Counted from the stretch's first letter, positions 1-7,203 are shown. The stretch: 9,710 nt of DNA from JBFGCT01 sp041581055 (GCA_041581055.1 JBFGCT010000157.1:1-9710); one strand, 5' to 3'. Numbers and translations: made by a program. Notes: generated by a model from the letters alone, not told the origin.

Positions 1-115
1 CGGGCCGAGCCGAGGCGCGCCCGACCAGGGGTCGCGACGGTCGGCGCGCACGATACCGAGCGCGTTCGGGCCGAGCCGAGGCGCGCCCGACCAGGGGTCG
101 CGACGGTCGGCGCGC
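1..115. repeat. Two tandem copies of a 49-bp hairpin-forming repeat
   Basis: Bases 1-49 recur exactly at 67-115, a period of 66 bp. The 17-bp linker at 50-66 is not repeated after the second copy. Each copy can fold: GCGCGCCCGACC at 15-26 pairs with GGTCGGCGCGC at 39-49 apart from one bulged C, and the same arms recur 66 bp downstream. The first copy touches the window edge, so the array may continue upstream. No open reading frame runs through it. It lies directly before the promoter of the hydrolase operon. It could be a tandem terminator for an upstream gene or a dispersed palindromic element; the sequence does not decide. The repeat itself is certain, its role is not. Confidence 0.9.
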
Positions 116-128
116 GGCGCCGTCGGTT

Positions 129-164
129 CTGACGCGGCGGTCCCGGCTCGGTACGGTCGGCGTC
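129..164 (+). promoter_or_regulatory. Leaderless promoter of the hydrolase operon
   Basis: CTGACG at 129-134 resembles a -35 box. A 17-nt spacer follows, then TACGGT at 152-157 fits the TANNNT -10 pattern. The GTG start lies 7 nt further on with no Shine-Dalgarno, so the transcript would begin at or next to the start codon. Bases 143-162 match the promoter at 2696-2715 in 18 of 20 positions. Inferred from sequence only. Confidence 0.6.
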
Positions 165-869
165 GTGCGACTCCACACCGTCCGCCGAGGCGCCGGCGCC
201 CCCCTCGTGTTCCTCCACGGCCTCGGCACGTCGGCGGCGACGTGGCAGGCGGTGATGGAGATGCTCGACGACCGCTTCCTGGTGATCGCCGTCGATCTGC
301 TCGGCCACGGCGGCTCGCCGGTGCCGGAGGACCCCGCGGAGTACACGCGCGACGGCGCCCTCGCCGACCTCGACGAGTTGCTCGCCGAACTGGACCAGCC
401 GGCGGTGCTGATCGGCCACTCGCTCGGTGGGTACTTCGCGCTGGCGCACGCCGCGACCCGGCCGGGGGTGGTGCGCGGCATCGTCGTCGAGAACACCGGG
501 CCCGGGTACCGGGACCCGGTCAAGCGCGAGGAGTGGAACGACCGGACGCGCCGCAACGCCGGCCGGTTCGCCGTTCCGTCGCAGGTGACCGAGCTCAACC
601 TCCAGCACGACTCGGTCGTCATGGACCGTCTCGCCGACATCGAGACGCCGACGTTGGTCCTCGCCGGTGGCGACGACCGGCCCGAGTACATCGGCGCCGG
701 GCAGTATCTCGAGCGCAAGATGCCCGACGCCCACCTCGTCGTCGTCGAGGGCGGCGGGCACTCGATGCACGAGGACACCCATGCCGGCCATGTCGCCGAC
801 CTGATCGCCGGCTTCGTCGGGGGGCTCCGCCGGTCGACGGAGCGCCGGCCTGGCAGAATCGGCGGATGA
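165..869 (+). CDS. Alpha/beta-fold hydrolase
   Basis: A 234-residue cytoplasmic alpha/beta hydrolase of the AB_hydrolase_1 type; no signal peptide is seen. The oxyanion-hole motif HGLG lies at residues 18-21. The nucleophile elbow GHSLGG is at 84-89 with Ser86. The likely acid is Asp170 or Asp171 in AGGDD, and the catalytic His199 sits in GGGHS. The cap region, about residues 110-155, is short and polar, giving a small enzyme of esterase, lactonase or C-C hydrolase type. The substrate cannot be told from sequence. The GTG start at 165 is chosen because a -10-like TACGGT ends 7 nt upstream and the protein aligns from the first beta strand. The stop overlaps the next start (ATGA at 866-869), so the two genes are probably translationally coupled. 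The partner is another alpha/beta hydrolase, which suggests a shared ester or lactone substrate path. Confidence 0.88.
   Translation: MRLHTVRRGAGAPLVFLHGLGTSAATWQAVMEMLDDRFLVIAVDLLGHGGSPVPEDPAEYTRDGALADLDELLAELDQPAVLIGHSLGGYFALAHAATRPGVVRGIVVENTGPGYRDPVKREEWNDRTRRNAGRFAVPSQVTELNLQHDSVVMDRLADIETPTLVLAGGDDRPEYIGAGQYLERKMPDAHLVVVEGGGHSMHEDTHAGHVADLIAGFVGGLRRSTERRPGRIGG
854..865 (+). promoter_or_regulatory. Possible internal leaderless -10 element before the dienelactone hydrolase
   Basis: CAGAAT at 854-859 lies 6 nt before the ATG at 866, the same geometry as the other leaderless starts here, though its first base departs from TANNNT. No Shine-Dalgarno is evident. It could give a second transcript inside the operon, or be chance. 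Confidence 0.3.
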
Positions 870-1591
870 TCGAGCGCCGCGTCGACGTCACGACACCCGA
901 CGGTGAGATGACCACGTTCATCGTCCACCCCGAGCACGGCGGCCCCCATCCGGTCGTGCTGTACCTGATGGACGCCCCGAGCATTCGCCCGGCGCTGCAC
1001 GACATGGCGTCGCGGCTGGCGTCGGCCGGGTACTACGTGATGCTGCCCTACCTGTTCTACCGCGGCGGCCCGTTCCGCGAGTTCGGGATGAGCGACGAGG
1101 ACATGCACGCCCGCCAGGAGTTGATGGGCACGATCACGCCGACCAACATCGTCGGCGACGCCGAGGCCCTGCTGGCGGTGGCGGACGCCGATCCCGCCGC
1201 GCTCGGCGGCGATGTCGGGGCGGTCGGCTTCTGCATGAGCGGCGGGCTCGTCGTGTCGCTGGCCCGGGCCCTGCCCGCGCGGGTCGCCGCGGTCGCCTCG
1301 ATCCACGGCGCGTGGATGGTGCGCGACAGCGACGACTCCCCGCACCGCGATCTCGACAGCGTGCGCGCCGAGGTTCACCTGGCGTGGGTCGACCCCGACG
1401 AGACCGCCCCGGCCGACACGATCCCGGTGTTCCGCGAGGCGCTCGAGGCGGCGGGCGTGACGTACACGTTCGACCTCGTCACCGACGCGGTCCACGGCTT
1501 CGCGCCGGCTGGCCCGCGCTATGACCGCGCCGCCTCCGAGCTGCACTGGGAGCGGGTCCACTCGCTCCTGCGCCGGAACCTGGCTGGATGA
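866..1591 (+). CDS. Dienelactone hydrolase family protein
   Basis: A 241-residue dienelactone hydrolase (carboxymethylenebutenolidase) family protein. Characterised members open dienelactone to maleylacetate in chloroaromatic breakdown, but many relatives act on other esters. The nucleophile motif GFCMSGG places Cys123, the same number as in the classical enzyme; a cysteine nucleophile is the family hallmark. The likely acid is Asp176 or Asp178 in WVDPDE, and His210 lies in VHGFAP. Residue 36 is Asp (MDAPS) where the classical enzyme has Glu36; related sequences with this MDAPxIR segment form their own subgroup as I recall. Length is normal for the family. The ATG at 866 overlaps the upstream TGA, so translation is coupled. 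No ring-cleavage dioxygenase or other aromatic pathway gene is nearby, so the physiological substrate is open. Confidence 0.88.
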   Translation: MIERRVDVTTPDGEMTTFIVHPEHGGPHPVVLYLMDAPSIRPALHDMASRLASAGYYVMLPYLFYRGGPFREFGMSDEDMHARQELMGTITPTNIVGDAEALLAVADADPAALGGDVGAVGFCMSGGLVVSLARALPARVAAVASIHGAWMVRDSDDSPHRDLDSVRAEVHLAWVDPDETAPADTIPVFREALEAAGVTYTFDLVTDAVHGFAPAGPRYDRAASELHWERVHSLLRRNLAG

Positions 1592-1634
1592 CCGCTCGTC
1601 GCCGAGTCCGTTGTCGCGGCTCGATCACCAGCTC

Positions 1635-2345
1635 GTGAGCCGACTCCATCCGGCGTCGCGGCGGGCGCTGCGCGAGTCGTGGCCGCTGTTCATCGCGGCG
1701 GTCCCGTTCGCCCTCGTGCTCGGCCTGGCGATGACCGAGTCGGCGATCCCGGTCGTGGTTGCCTGGTCGTCGAACCTCGTCATCTTCGCCGGCGCCGCCC
1801 AGTTGGCCACGGTCACGTTGGCGGCGACAGCGACATGGGGGACGCTCGTGGCGACCGCCGCGGTCATCAACCTGAGGCACCTGATGTACAGCGCCGCCCT
1901 GGCGCCGCGCTTTCGCCGTCAACCGGCGTGGTTCCGCTGGCTGGCGCCGTACTTCCTCATCGACCAGGTCTTCGCGCTCACCTCGGCGCGGACCGAGTTG
2001 GACGACGACGACTGGAGGCGGTACTACCTCACGGCGGCGTCGTTCTTCATGACCTCCTGGTGCGCGGCGACCACCGTCGGCCTCGTCGCCGGGTCGGCGA
2101 TCCCGGCGAGCTGGCGGCTGGAGGTCGCCCCGGCGGTGATGTTCGGCGGGCTGGTGGTCATCGGGCTCACCAACCGGCCGGGGGCGCTCGCCGCGGCGAC
2201 CGGCGCGGCGGGCTGTTTCGTGTCGCTCGGGGTGCCGAACCACGGCGGCATCCTGATCGGCGCGACCGCCGGCGTTCTCGCCGGGTACCTCGCCGACCGG
2301 GCGCGCGCGCGGGACGCGGCCGAGGATCCGGCGGCGTGGTCGTGA
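1635..2345 (+). CDS. azlC: AzlC family branched-chain amino-acid exporter, large subunit
   Basis: An integral membrane protein of 236 residues, the usual AzlC/YgaZ size. With AzlD it forms a branched-chain amino-acid export permease (AzlCD; YgaZH in E. coli exports valine and methionine). Family motifs are visible: FAGAAQL at 51-57, NLRHLMYS at 79-86 and LIDQVFAL at 108-115. Hydrophobic segments lie at about 16-33, 39-78, 133-155, 163-180, 184-199 and 205-220. The GTG at 1635 is chosen by length and by alignment starting just before the first membrane segment. TTG at 1611 and ATG at 1521 are in-frame alternatives, but the latter would overlap the preceding gene by 71 nt with a low-complexity N-terminus. 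The stop overlaps the azlD start. The actual cargo is not provable here. Confidence 0.87.
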   Translation: MSRLHPASRRALRESWPLFIAAVPFALVLGLAMTESAIPVVVAWSSNLVIFAGAAQLATVTLAATATWGTLVATAAVINLRHLMYSAALAPRFRRQPAWFRWLAPYFLIDQVFALTSARTELDDDDWRRYYLTAASFFMTSWCAATTVGLVAGSAIPASWRLEVAPAVMFGGLVVIGLTNRPGALAAATGAAGCFVSLGVPNHGGILIGATAGVLAGYLADRARARDAAEDPAAWS

Positions 2346-2659
2346 GCTTCGTCGCCGCGCTGGCCGCGGTCCTCGCCGTCGGCGTGCTGACGTACACCGC
2401 CCGGGCCGGGCCGATTCTCCTGCTCGGCGACCGCGCGTTGCCCGCCGAGGCGCAGCGGGCGCTGCGGTACGTCGGCCCGGCCGTGCTGTCGGCGTTGATC
2501 GTCAGCTTGGTGGCCGGGGGCCAGGGCGTCGACGGCGTCGATCCGGAGGAGATCGCGGCGATCGCCGCCGGCTGCATGGTCGCGGCGCGCACGAAGAACC
2601 TGATCGCCGCCTTGGTGGCCGGCATGGGCGTGCTCTGGCTGCTGATCTGGTTGTTCTGA
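2342..2659 (+). CDS. azlD: AzlD family branched-chain amino-acid exporter, small subunit
   Basis: A 105-residue, very hydrophobic protein, the partner of AzlC. Four hydrophobic segments are seen at about 1-18, 44-60, 68-82 and 85-104. The second half of the first loop carries RALPAEAQRALRYVGPAVL (31-49), matching the AzlD/YgaH pattern of a Pro-Ala-rich loop before the second helix. The GTG start at 2342 gives a GTGA overlap with the azlC stop, which fits 1:1 coupled synthesis of a two-subunit transporter. An in-frame GTG at 2336 would add two valines and cannot be excluded. It is the last gene of the hydrolase-AzlCD operon; the next gene has its own promoter 20 nt downstream. Confidence 0.85.
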   Translation: MSFVAALAAVLAVGVLTYTARAGPILLLGDRALPAEAQRALRYVGPAVLSALIVSLVAGGQGVDGVDPEEIAAIAAGCMVAARTKNLIAALVAGMGVLWLLIWLF

Positions 2660-2679
2660 GCCTGCGGCCCGCCATCCCG

Positions 2680-2716
2680 TTGACGACGGTCGCCGCCGGC
2701 TCGGTACTGTCGCCGG
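2680..2716 (+). promoter_or_regulatory. Leaderless promoter of the FAD monooxygenase gene
   Basis: TTGACG at 2680-2685 is one base from the sigma-70 -35 consensus. After 19 nt comes TACTGT at 2705-2710, a TANNNT -10 box, and the ATG follows after only 6 nt. Transcription would start at the A of the ATG. There is no Shine-Dalgarno. Bases 2696-2715 match 143-162 upstream of the first gene in 18 of 20 positions. Confidence 0.68.
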
Positions 2717-3988
2717 ATGGAGGTGCTCGTCGCCGGGGGAGGGATCGCAGGGCTGACGATGGCGTTGACGTGCCATCAGATCGGCGTGCCGGTGCGCGTG
2801 TTCGAGTCGGTGCGCGAGCTGCGACCGCTCGGCGTCGGCATCAACCTCCAACCGAACGCCGTGCGCGAGCTCGACGAGCTCGGCCTGGCCGACGAGTTGG
2901 CGGCGATCGGGGTGGCGACCAAGGAGTGGGCGCTCGTCGGCCGCAACGGCAACGAGGTGTGGGCCGAGCCGCGAGGCCTCGACGCCGGCTATCGCTGGCC
3001 GCAGTACTCGGTCCACCGCGGCGAGCTGCAGATGATGCTCTACCGGGCGGTCCTCGATCGGCTCGGCCCTGACGCGGTCGTGACCGGCACACGCGTGATC
3101 GAGTACGCCCACGCCCGCGACGGCGCCCGAGCCGTCGTGCACGACCGTGACGGCGACAGAGTGCTCGTGGAAGGCTCGGTGCTCCTCGGCGCCGACGGGC
3201 TCCACTCGGCGGTCCGCGCCCAGATGTACCCGGGCGAGGGCGGCCCGCGGTGGGGAGGCGCGGTGCTGTGGCGCGGCACGGCGCCCGGCCCGCCGATCCG
3301 CAGTGGCGCGTCGTTCCTGCTCGTCGGCAACATGACGCAGCGGTTCGTCACGTACCCGATCTCCGAGCCGGACCCGGCGACCGGCCTCCAGGTCCAGAAC
3401 TGGATCGCCGAGCTGACGTTCGATCCCGCCCGCGGATGGCGGCGCGGTGACTGGAACACACGGGTCGGTGTCGAGGAGTTCATCGGCGAGTTCGAGGACT
3501 GGAACTTCGACTGGCTCGACATCCCGGCGCTGATCCGGCGGTCCGCGGAGGTCTTCGAGTTCCCGATGGTCGACCGCGACCCCGCCCCGCACTGGGTCGT
3601 CGGCTCGGTGGCGCTGATCGGCGACGCGGCGCACGCGATGTACCCGGTCGGGTCGAACGGCGCGAGCCAGGCGATCGTCGACGCCCGCGTGCTCGGCGCG
3701 GCGTTCGTCGAGCACGGCGTCGGCCGCGCCGCGCTCCAGGCGTATCAGTCGGCGTTGCTCGACGACATGTCGGCGTTGGTGCTGCGCAACCGCGGCGCCG
3801 GGCCGGTCTCGATCCTCGGCGTCGTCGACGAGCGCTGCGGCGGCGTGTTCGACGACATCGAGGACGTGATCCCCCGCGCCGAGATCGAGGCGTTCATGGC
3901 CGAGTACAAGTCGGCAGCCGGGTTCGCGATCGAGGCGTTGAACAGCGCGCCGCCGACGGTTGCGCCGGGCGCCCGCGCGACCGATTGA
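2717..3988 (+). CDS. PhzS-like FAD-dependent monooxygenase
   Basis: A 423-residue single-component flavin aromatic hydroxylase (FAD_binding_3, group A), using NAD(P)H and O2. The dinucleotide-binding GGGIAG is at 7-12, with Glu30 at the end of the second strand to bind the FAD ribose. LGADG at 157-161 and GDAAHAMYPVGSNGASQA at 302-319 are the two other FAD motifs. From memory, RPLGVGINLQP (36-46), EPRGL, QYSVHRGELQM (96-106) and FPMVDRDP (282-289) closely resemble Pseudomonas PhzS, which hydroxylates 5-methylphenazine-1-carboxylate. No phenazine genes are in the window, so the substrate is probably another aromatic compound such as a hydroxybenzoate or quinoline type. Length is normal. It stands alone with its own promoter and converges on the S10 gene across a 69-nt gap. 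Confidence 0.87.
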   Translation: MEVLVAGGGIAGLTMALTCHQIGVPVRVFESVRELRPLGVGINLQPNAVRELDELGLADELAAIGVATKEWALVGRNGNEVWAEPRGLDAGYRWPQYSVHRGELQMMLYRAVLDRLGPDAVVTGTRVIEYAHARDGARAVVHDRDGDRVLVEGSVLLGADGLHSAVRAQMYPGEGGPRWGGAVLWRGTAPGPPIRSGASFLLVGNMTQRFVTYPISEPDPATGLQVQNWIAELTFDPARGWRRGDWNTRVGVEEFIGEFEDWNFDWLDIPALIRRSAEVFEFPMVDRDPAPHWVVGSVALIGDAAHAMYPVGSNGASQAIVDARVLGAAFVEHGVGRAALQAYQSALLDDMSALVLRNRGAGPVSILGVVDERCGGVFDDIEDVIPRAEIEAFMAEYKSAAGFAIEALNSAPPTVAPGARATD

Positions 3989-4057
3989 CGCCGATCGCGT
4001 TCTGCCTGCAGCCGCCCGACGACCTGCTCTCTGCCGGGAGCGGCGTCGACGGTGCGA

Positions 4058-5320
4058 TCACGCTTCAGTCGTGAGCGTCCCGTCCACGAAGCCCTCGAAC
4101 AGCGCGAGCGCGCGGGCGGGCTGATCCATCGGGACGAGATGGCCGGCCCCGGCGACGAGCACCTGGGTCAGCCGCCCGACCGATCGCACGTGGCCCGCCA
4201 CCTCGTCGCCGCCGAGGATCCACGGCGTTCGGGGCGCGGCGACGAACTCGTCTCGTTCGGGCCACTGCAACGCGGCCAACCAGTCGTCGGTGCCCATGAA
4301 GTTGCAGTCCATGTCGTAGACGCCGTTGTAGATCAGCACGTCGATCTCGCCGAACAGCGGTGGATAGAACTCGGCGGCGGAGTTCTGCTCACCGAGCTCG
4401 AGCAGGTACGCGACGCGCTTGGACGTGTCCGTCCAGGGGGGAACCCCGGGGGCGACGTGGAGGGCCTGGCGCGCGTCGGGCTGGTCGAGGTACCTCCCGA
4501 TCGTGGAGAAGTCGTAGTCGCCGATGATCCGCACGTCGTAGACGTTGGCCCCGCCGCTCACCTCCGTGATGTACTCCTCGATCTTGTTGCAGATCTTGTC
4601 CGCCTCCCGGGACGCGACCGGCCCGGAGTCGATGATCGCTTGCTTGCAGTCCGCGTACCGCGCCGACACCTCCTGCTGCTCGGAGTGGCCGATCAGCCCG
4701 TGCGCGTACGCGTACTTCCCGTAGGTCGCCTCCTGCACGATCGGATCGACCCACCCGTCGCCGACGCCGATGCCCCGCAGCCGGATGGCGGGCTCGCCCG
4801 CCGCGTTGCCGGCGAGGATGTTCGTCGCCAGCATCGGCACGTAGACGCCGGCGAACGACTCACCGAAGACGTAGAGGTCGCGATCGCGGAACTCGGGCCA
4901 CCGGCCGTAGAACTCCTGGAGCCCCCGGTAGAGCTGCTCGGAGGCCTCCTGCTCGGTGCGCGCGTAGGTTCCCCCGTCCTCGACCACCGACAGCCCGGTC
5001 CCCGCCGGTTGGTCGATCATCAGGTACCCGGCGTTGTTGTTCCAGGCGTACGGGTTGTCCGTGAGCTGGAGGTCGTCGCCGATCTTGTACGGCCCGTTCT
5101 CCGAGAACAGCCCGAGGAAGCTTGACGACCCCGGGCCGCCGTTCAGCCAGATGACGATCGGGTCGTTCGACGGGTCGGCGGCGCGTGATTCGATGTACCA
5201 GAAGTAGATGTAGGCGCCGCCGCCGTCCTCGACCGGGAGATAACCGGCGAGCTGCCGCTCGGTGACCGGGCCGTAGCCAGGGAGCCGGTCGACCGGACCG
5301 GACGTGGGCCTGTCGTTCAC
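4058..5320 (-). CDS. Serine carboxypeptidase, family S10
   Basis: A 420-residue peptidase S10 protein. The family removes C-terminal residues from peptides at acid pH; some plant members are acyltransferases. Landmarks: IWLNGGPGSSS at 57-67 (oxyanion region; most eukaryotic members have Cys at the first of these serines), IDQPAGTGLS at 102-111, nucleophile Ser155 in FGESFAGVYVP (152-162), probable acid Asp336 in YNGVYDMDCN, and His394 in GAGHLVPMDQP. The whole triad is kept. S10 enzymes are mostly eukaryotic secretory proteins, but here residues 1-30 show no signal peptide or membrane helix, so a cytoplasmic site is inferred. The GTG start at 5320 overlaps the stop of the upstream metallopeptidase gene (GTGA), indicating coupling; a longer in-frame reading would only extend antisense-like sequence into that gene. 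Confidence 0.92.
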   Translation of the reverse strand: MNDRPTSGPVDRLPGYGPVTERQLAGYLPVEDGGGAYIYFWYIESRAADPSNDPIVIWLNGGPGSSSFLGLFSENGPYKIGDDLQLTDNPYAWNNNAGYLMIDQPAGTGLSVVEDGGTYARTEQEASEQLYRGLQEFYGRWPEFRDRDLYVFGESFAGVYVPMLATNILAGNAAGEPAIRLRGIGVGDGWVDPIVQEATYGKYAYAHGLIGHSEQQEVSARYADCKQAIIDSGPVASREADKICNKIEEYITEVSGGANVYDVRIIGDYDFSTIGRYLDQPDARQALHVAPGVPPWTDTSKRVAYLLELGEQNSAAEFYPPLFGEIDVLIYNGVYDMDCNFMGTDDWLAALQWPERDEFVAAPRTPWILGGDEVAGHVRSVGRLTQVLVAGAGHLVPMDQPARALALFEGFVDGTLTTEA

Positions 5321-7017
5321 GAGGCACCGCCCGCCGCGAGCGCGTCCATCTTGGCCACGTCGATCGGCCACGCCCAGAATCCCATCGCCGACGCCTTCGT
5401 GTTGAAATCGAGCTCGGAGACCCCGGCGAGCAGCCCCCGCTTCTGCGCCAGCGCGTACTTGGCGCCACCGATCGCATAACACGGCGCGTACCCCGGCTCG
5501 GCGAGGAACACGAAGCACTCCCCGTGCAGCGTCTCCGCGCTGAGCCCGGTGAACGCCGCGGCCCATTCGATGAACTCGGTGTAGGTCTGCTTGCCGCCGT
5601 TCACCCGCACGTCGCACAACGCCCGCACGTAGCGGATCACGCGCCAGATGTAGGTCTCGAGTTGGGCGCACATCACGCCGGTCGCCGCGTCGAGATCGTG
5701 GCCGTCGGCGTCGGTGATCTTGTACAGATCGAGGTACCGCTGCTCCTTGTCGCTCAGCCCCGATCGCCCGAGCAGGTCTTCCGCGGCCGCCCAGTACTGA
5801 TACTCGCGATAGAACGCCTGGCCCTCGGTCAGCGGGACCTCGAGCGACGTGTTCAGGTTCAGCAGCGGCGAGGGGGCGTTGCGGGCCGACATCACGAAGT
5901 TGAAGCCGTGTGATGCCTCGTGAACGAGGATGTTGATCATCGTCAGCAGCGAGGTGTTCTTGGACGCCGTGAGGTACAGCTGGGAGCGGGGCTCCGACGT
6001 CAGGTAGTCGATCGCGAAGTCCTCTCCACCGGTCACGAGATCGACCAGATACGAGGGTGTCGCGCCGAACAGCACCTTGTCACCCTTCGTATAGCCGATG
6101 ATGTGCTCCTGGCCGTATTGGTTGCAGATCTCGACGACCTGCTCGAGCCGCTGCCGGTTGAAGGTCGTGGAATAGGTGGAGCTGACCGCGTTCCAGATGT
6201 CGCCGAGCGTTGTGTAGTGGCCGCGGTACAGCAACTGGTTGACGCGATCGGCGATGTGCGCCGTGACCGGGATGTCGTCGTCCAGCCACGCCTGGGCGAT
6301 GATCTCGATCTGGTCGGCGCTCTCGGCCAGCTGGTAGTAGTTCCGGAGGCAGTCCGGGTAGCCGTTGGCCCGCGTCGGCCCCGTGACGGCGTCCCACTCC
6401 TTGAACACGGGCCAGAACTCCTCGAACTTCGACGAGTCGAGGTGCGGGACGGCGAACAGCGCGGTGTAGGACTCGAGTGCCTTCGTGATCGCACTGCATC
6501 GTGCCTCGATGTCGTCGTCGCCGGGAACCGCCTCGAGGAGCGCGTCGAGCGTCCCCTGCATGTACGCCGCCGTGTTCAGGCACTCCCGCCGAACCTCGAT
6601 GGTGAACTCCTGGCCCGCCCATCTCGACGTCTCGAACTCGATCTGATCGAGCACCGCGCCCAGGTAGGGACCGACCCACGGCTCGTTGAAGTCGCCCTTG
6701 AGGACGAGGTAGAAGACGCCGTCCGCGGCCGCCCAGACGCCGCCCATGCCGGTGCCGGACGGGCCGGCGCCGCTCGGCCGGGAGAGGTCGATCTGCGTGC
6801 GCAGCGAGGTCAGCACGGCTGCGGCCGTGGCGCGTTCGTCGTCGTCGTCGATCTCTCCGAGCTCGGCGGCGAGCTTGTCGATCCGGGCCCGCATGTCGTG
6901 CATGTTCTCGGCGGTTTGCACGAACAGTTCGGTGAGTTGACCGAGGTGTCCACTGGTGTATCCGACCGGCGGGTTGAGATCAGACCAGGTGTCGACCAGC
7001 TCGTCGATGATCGCCAT
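5317..7017 (-). CDS. HExxH metallopeptidase-like protein, distantly DUF885-like
   Basis: A 566-residue soluble protein. HEASH at 366-370 is an HExxH zinc motif, and Glu398 in PLTEGQAFYREY (395-406) is a suitable third ligand 28 residues later, as in gluzincins. The C-terminal segment PGYAPCYAIGGAKYALAQKR (508-527) recalls the PGQAxxYxxG region of DUF885 peptidases, which instead carry an HExxPGHH core, so this looks like a divergent or separate family. Residues 25-75 are helical and charged with an Asp/Glu run. There is no signal peptide. The ATG at 7017 follows AAGGGGGG (7023-7030) by 5 nt; an upstream in-frame extension to 7164 lacks such a site and crosses the promoter. It is the first gene of an operon with the S10 peptidase and is divergent from hdcA. 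Peptidase activity is likely but substrate is unknown; a non-proteolytic role is possible. Confidence 0.78.
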   Translation of the reverse strand: MAIIDELVDTWSDLNPPVGYTSGHLGQLTELFVQTAENMHDMRARIDKLAAELGEIDDDDERATAAAVLTSLRTQIDLSRPSGAGPSGTGMGGVWAAADGVFYLVLKGDFNEPWVGPYLGAVLDQIEFETSRWAGQEFTIEVRRECLNTAAYMQGTLDALLEAVPGDDDIEARCSAITKALESYTALFAVPHLDSSKFEEFWPVFKEWDAVTGPTRANGYPDCLRNYYQLAESADQIEIIAQAWLDDDIPVTAHIADRVNQLLYRGHYTTLGDIWNAVSSTYSTTFNRQRLEQVVEICNQYGQEHIIGYTKGDKVLFGATPSYLVDLVTGGEDFAIDYLTSEPRSQLYLTASKNTSLLTMINILVHEASHGFNFVMSARNAPSPLLNLNTSLEVPLTEGQAFYREYQYWAAAEDLLGRSGLSDKEQRYLDLYKITDADGHDLDAATGVMCAQLETYIWRVIRYVRALCDVRVNGGKQTYTEFIEWAAAFTGLSAETLHGECFVFLAEPGYAPCYAIGGAKYALAQKRGLLAGVSELDFNTKASAMGFWAWPIDVAKMDALAAGGAS

Positions 7018-7022
7018 GAAAG

Positions 7023-7051
7023 CCCCCCTTCGATGCTTGATCTGAACAGTA
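7023..7051 (-). promoter_or_regulatory. Promoter and ribosome binding site of the two-peptidase operon
   Basis: On the minus strand TACTGT (7046-7051) fits a -10 box. AAGGGGGG at 7023-7030 is a strong Shine-Dalgarno 5 nt from the ATG at 7017. This predicts a leader of about 20 nt, unlike the leaderless genes elsewhere in the window. No clear -35 box is seen. Confidence 0.5.
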
Positions 7052-7106
7052 CACCGCGCCTTCGACGTCGCCGGACGGGCCGGGCGCACGCCCACTAGGT
7101 GCTTGC

Positions 7107-7203
7107 TAGGGTCACGATCCCAGGTGCTCGTGGGGGTCTGAGCGCCCATCGCACCAGGCGACACAGGAATCGGCGTCCGGCCGACGAATCAAAGGAGATT
7201 GCG
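7107..7203 (+). promoter_or_regulatory. hdcA promoter, leader and ribosome binding site
   Basis: TAGGGT at 7107-7112 is the best -10 candidate, giving a leader of roughly 85 nt. AAAGGAG at 7191-7197, 6 nt before the ATG at 7204, is the best Shine-Dalgarno in the window and fixes the start; an upstream in-frame ATG-like start at 7099 would cover the promoter. I see no riboswitch fold I can name in the leader. Confidence 0.5.

Noticed and set aside
1..115. CRISPR array
   Set aside because: Only two repeats are visible, at 49 bp longer than typical repeats, with a 17-bp linker too short for a spacer, and no cas genes.
2024..3715. Long minus-strand open reading frame of 563 codons
   Set aside because: It is antisense to azlC, azlD and the monooxygenase, is low-complexity (Arg, Asp, Ala, Gln rich), shows no family motif, and is explained by high GC.
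3989..4057. Terminator between the monooxygenase and S10 genes
   Set aside because: Only weak, competing stems exist (GACGCCG at 3987-3993 with CGGCGTC at 4041-4047 across a 47-nt loop; GCCGC at 4011 with GCGGC at 4040), and there is no T-run.
4052..5125. Plus-strand open reading frame of 357 codons
   Set aside because: It is the complement of the S10 gene, rich in Val, Asp and Arg with no motif; the S10 reading has a full catalytic triad.
5920..7098. Plus-strand open reading frame of 392 codons
   Set aside because: It mirrors the HExxH gene and runs into its promoter region; there is no ribosome binding site or family signal.
7119..7190. Riboswitch or attenuator in the hdcA leader
   Set aside because: The leader is long enough, but I find only short imperfect stems, no histidine-rich leader peptide and no known riboswitch pattern.
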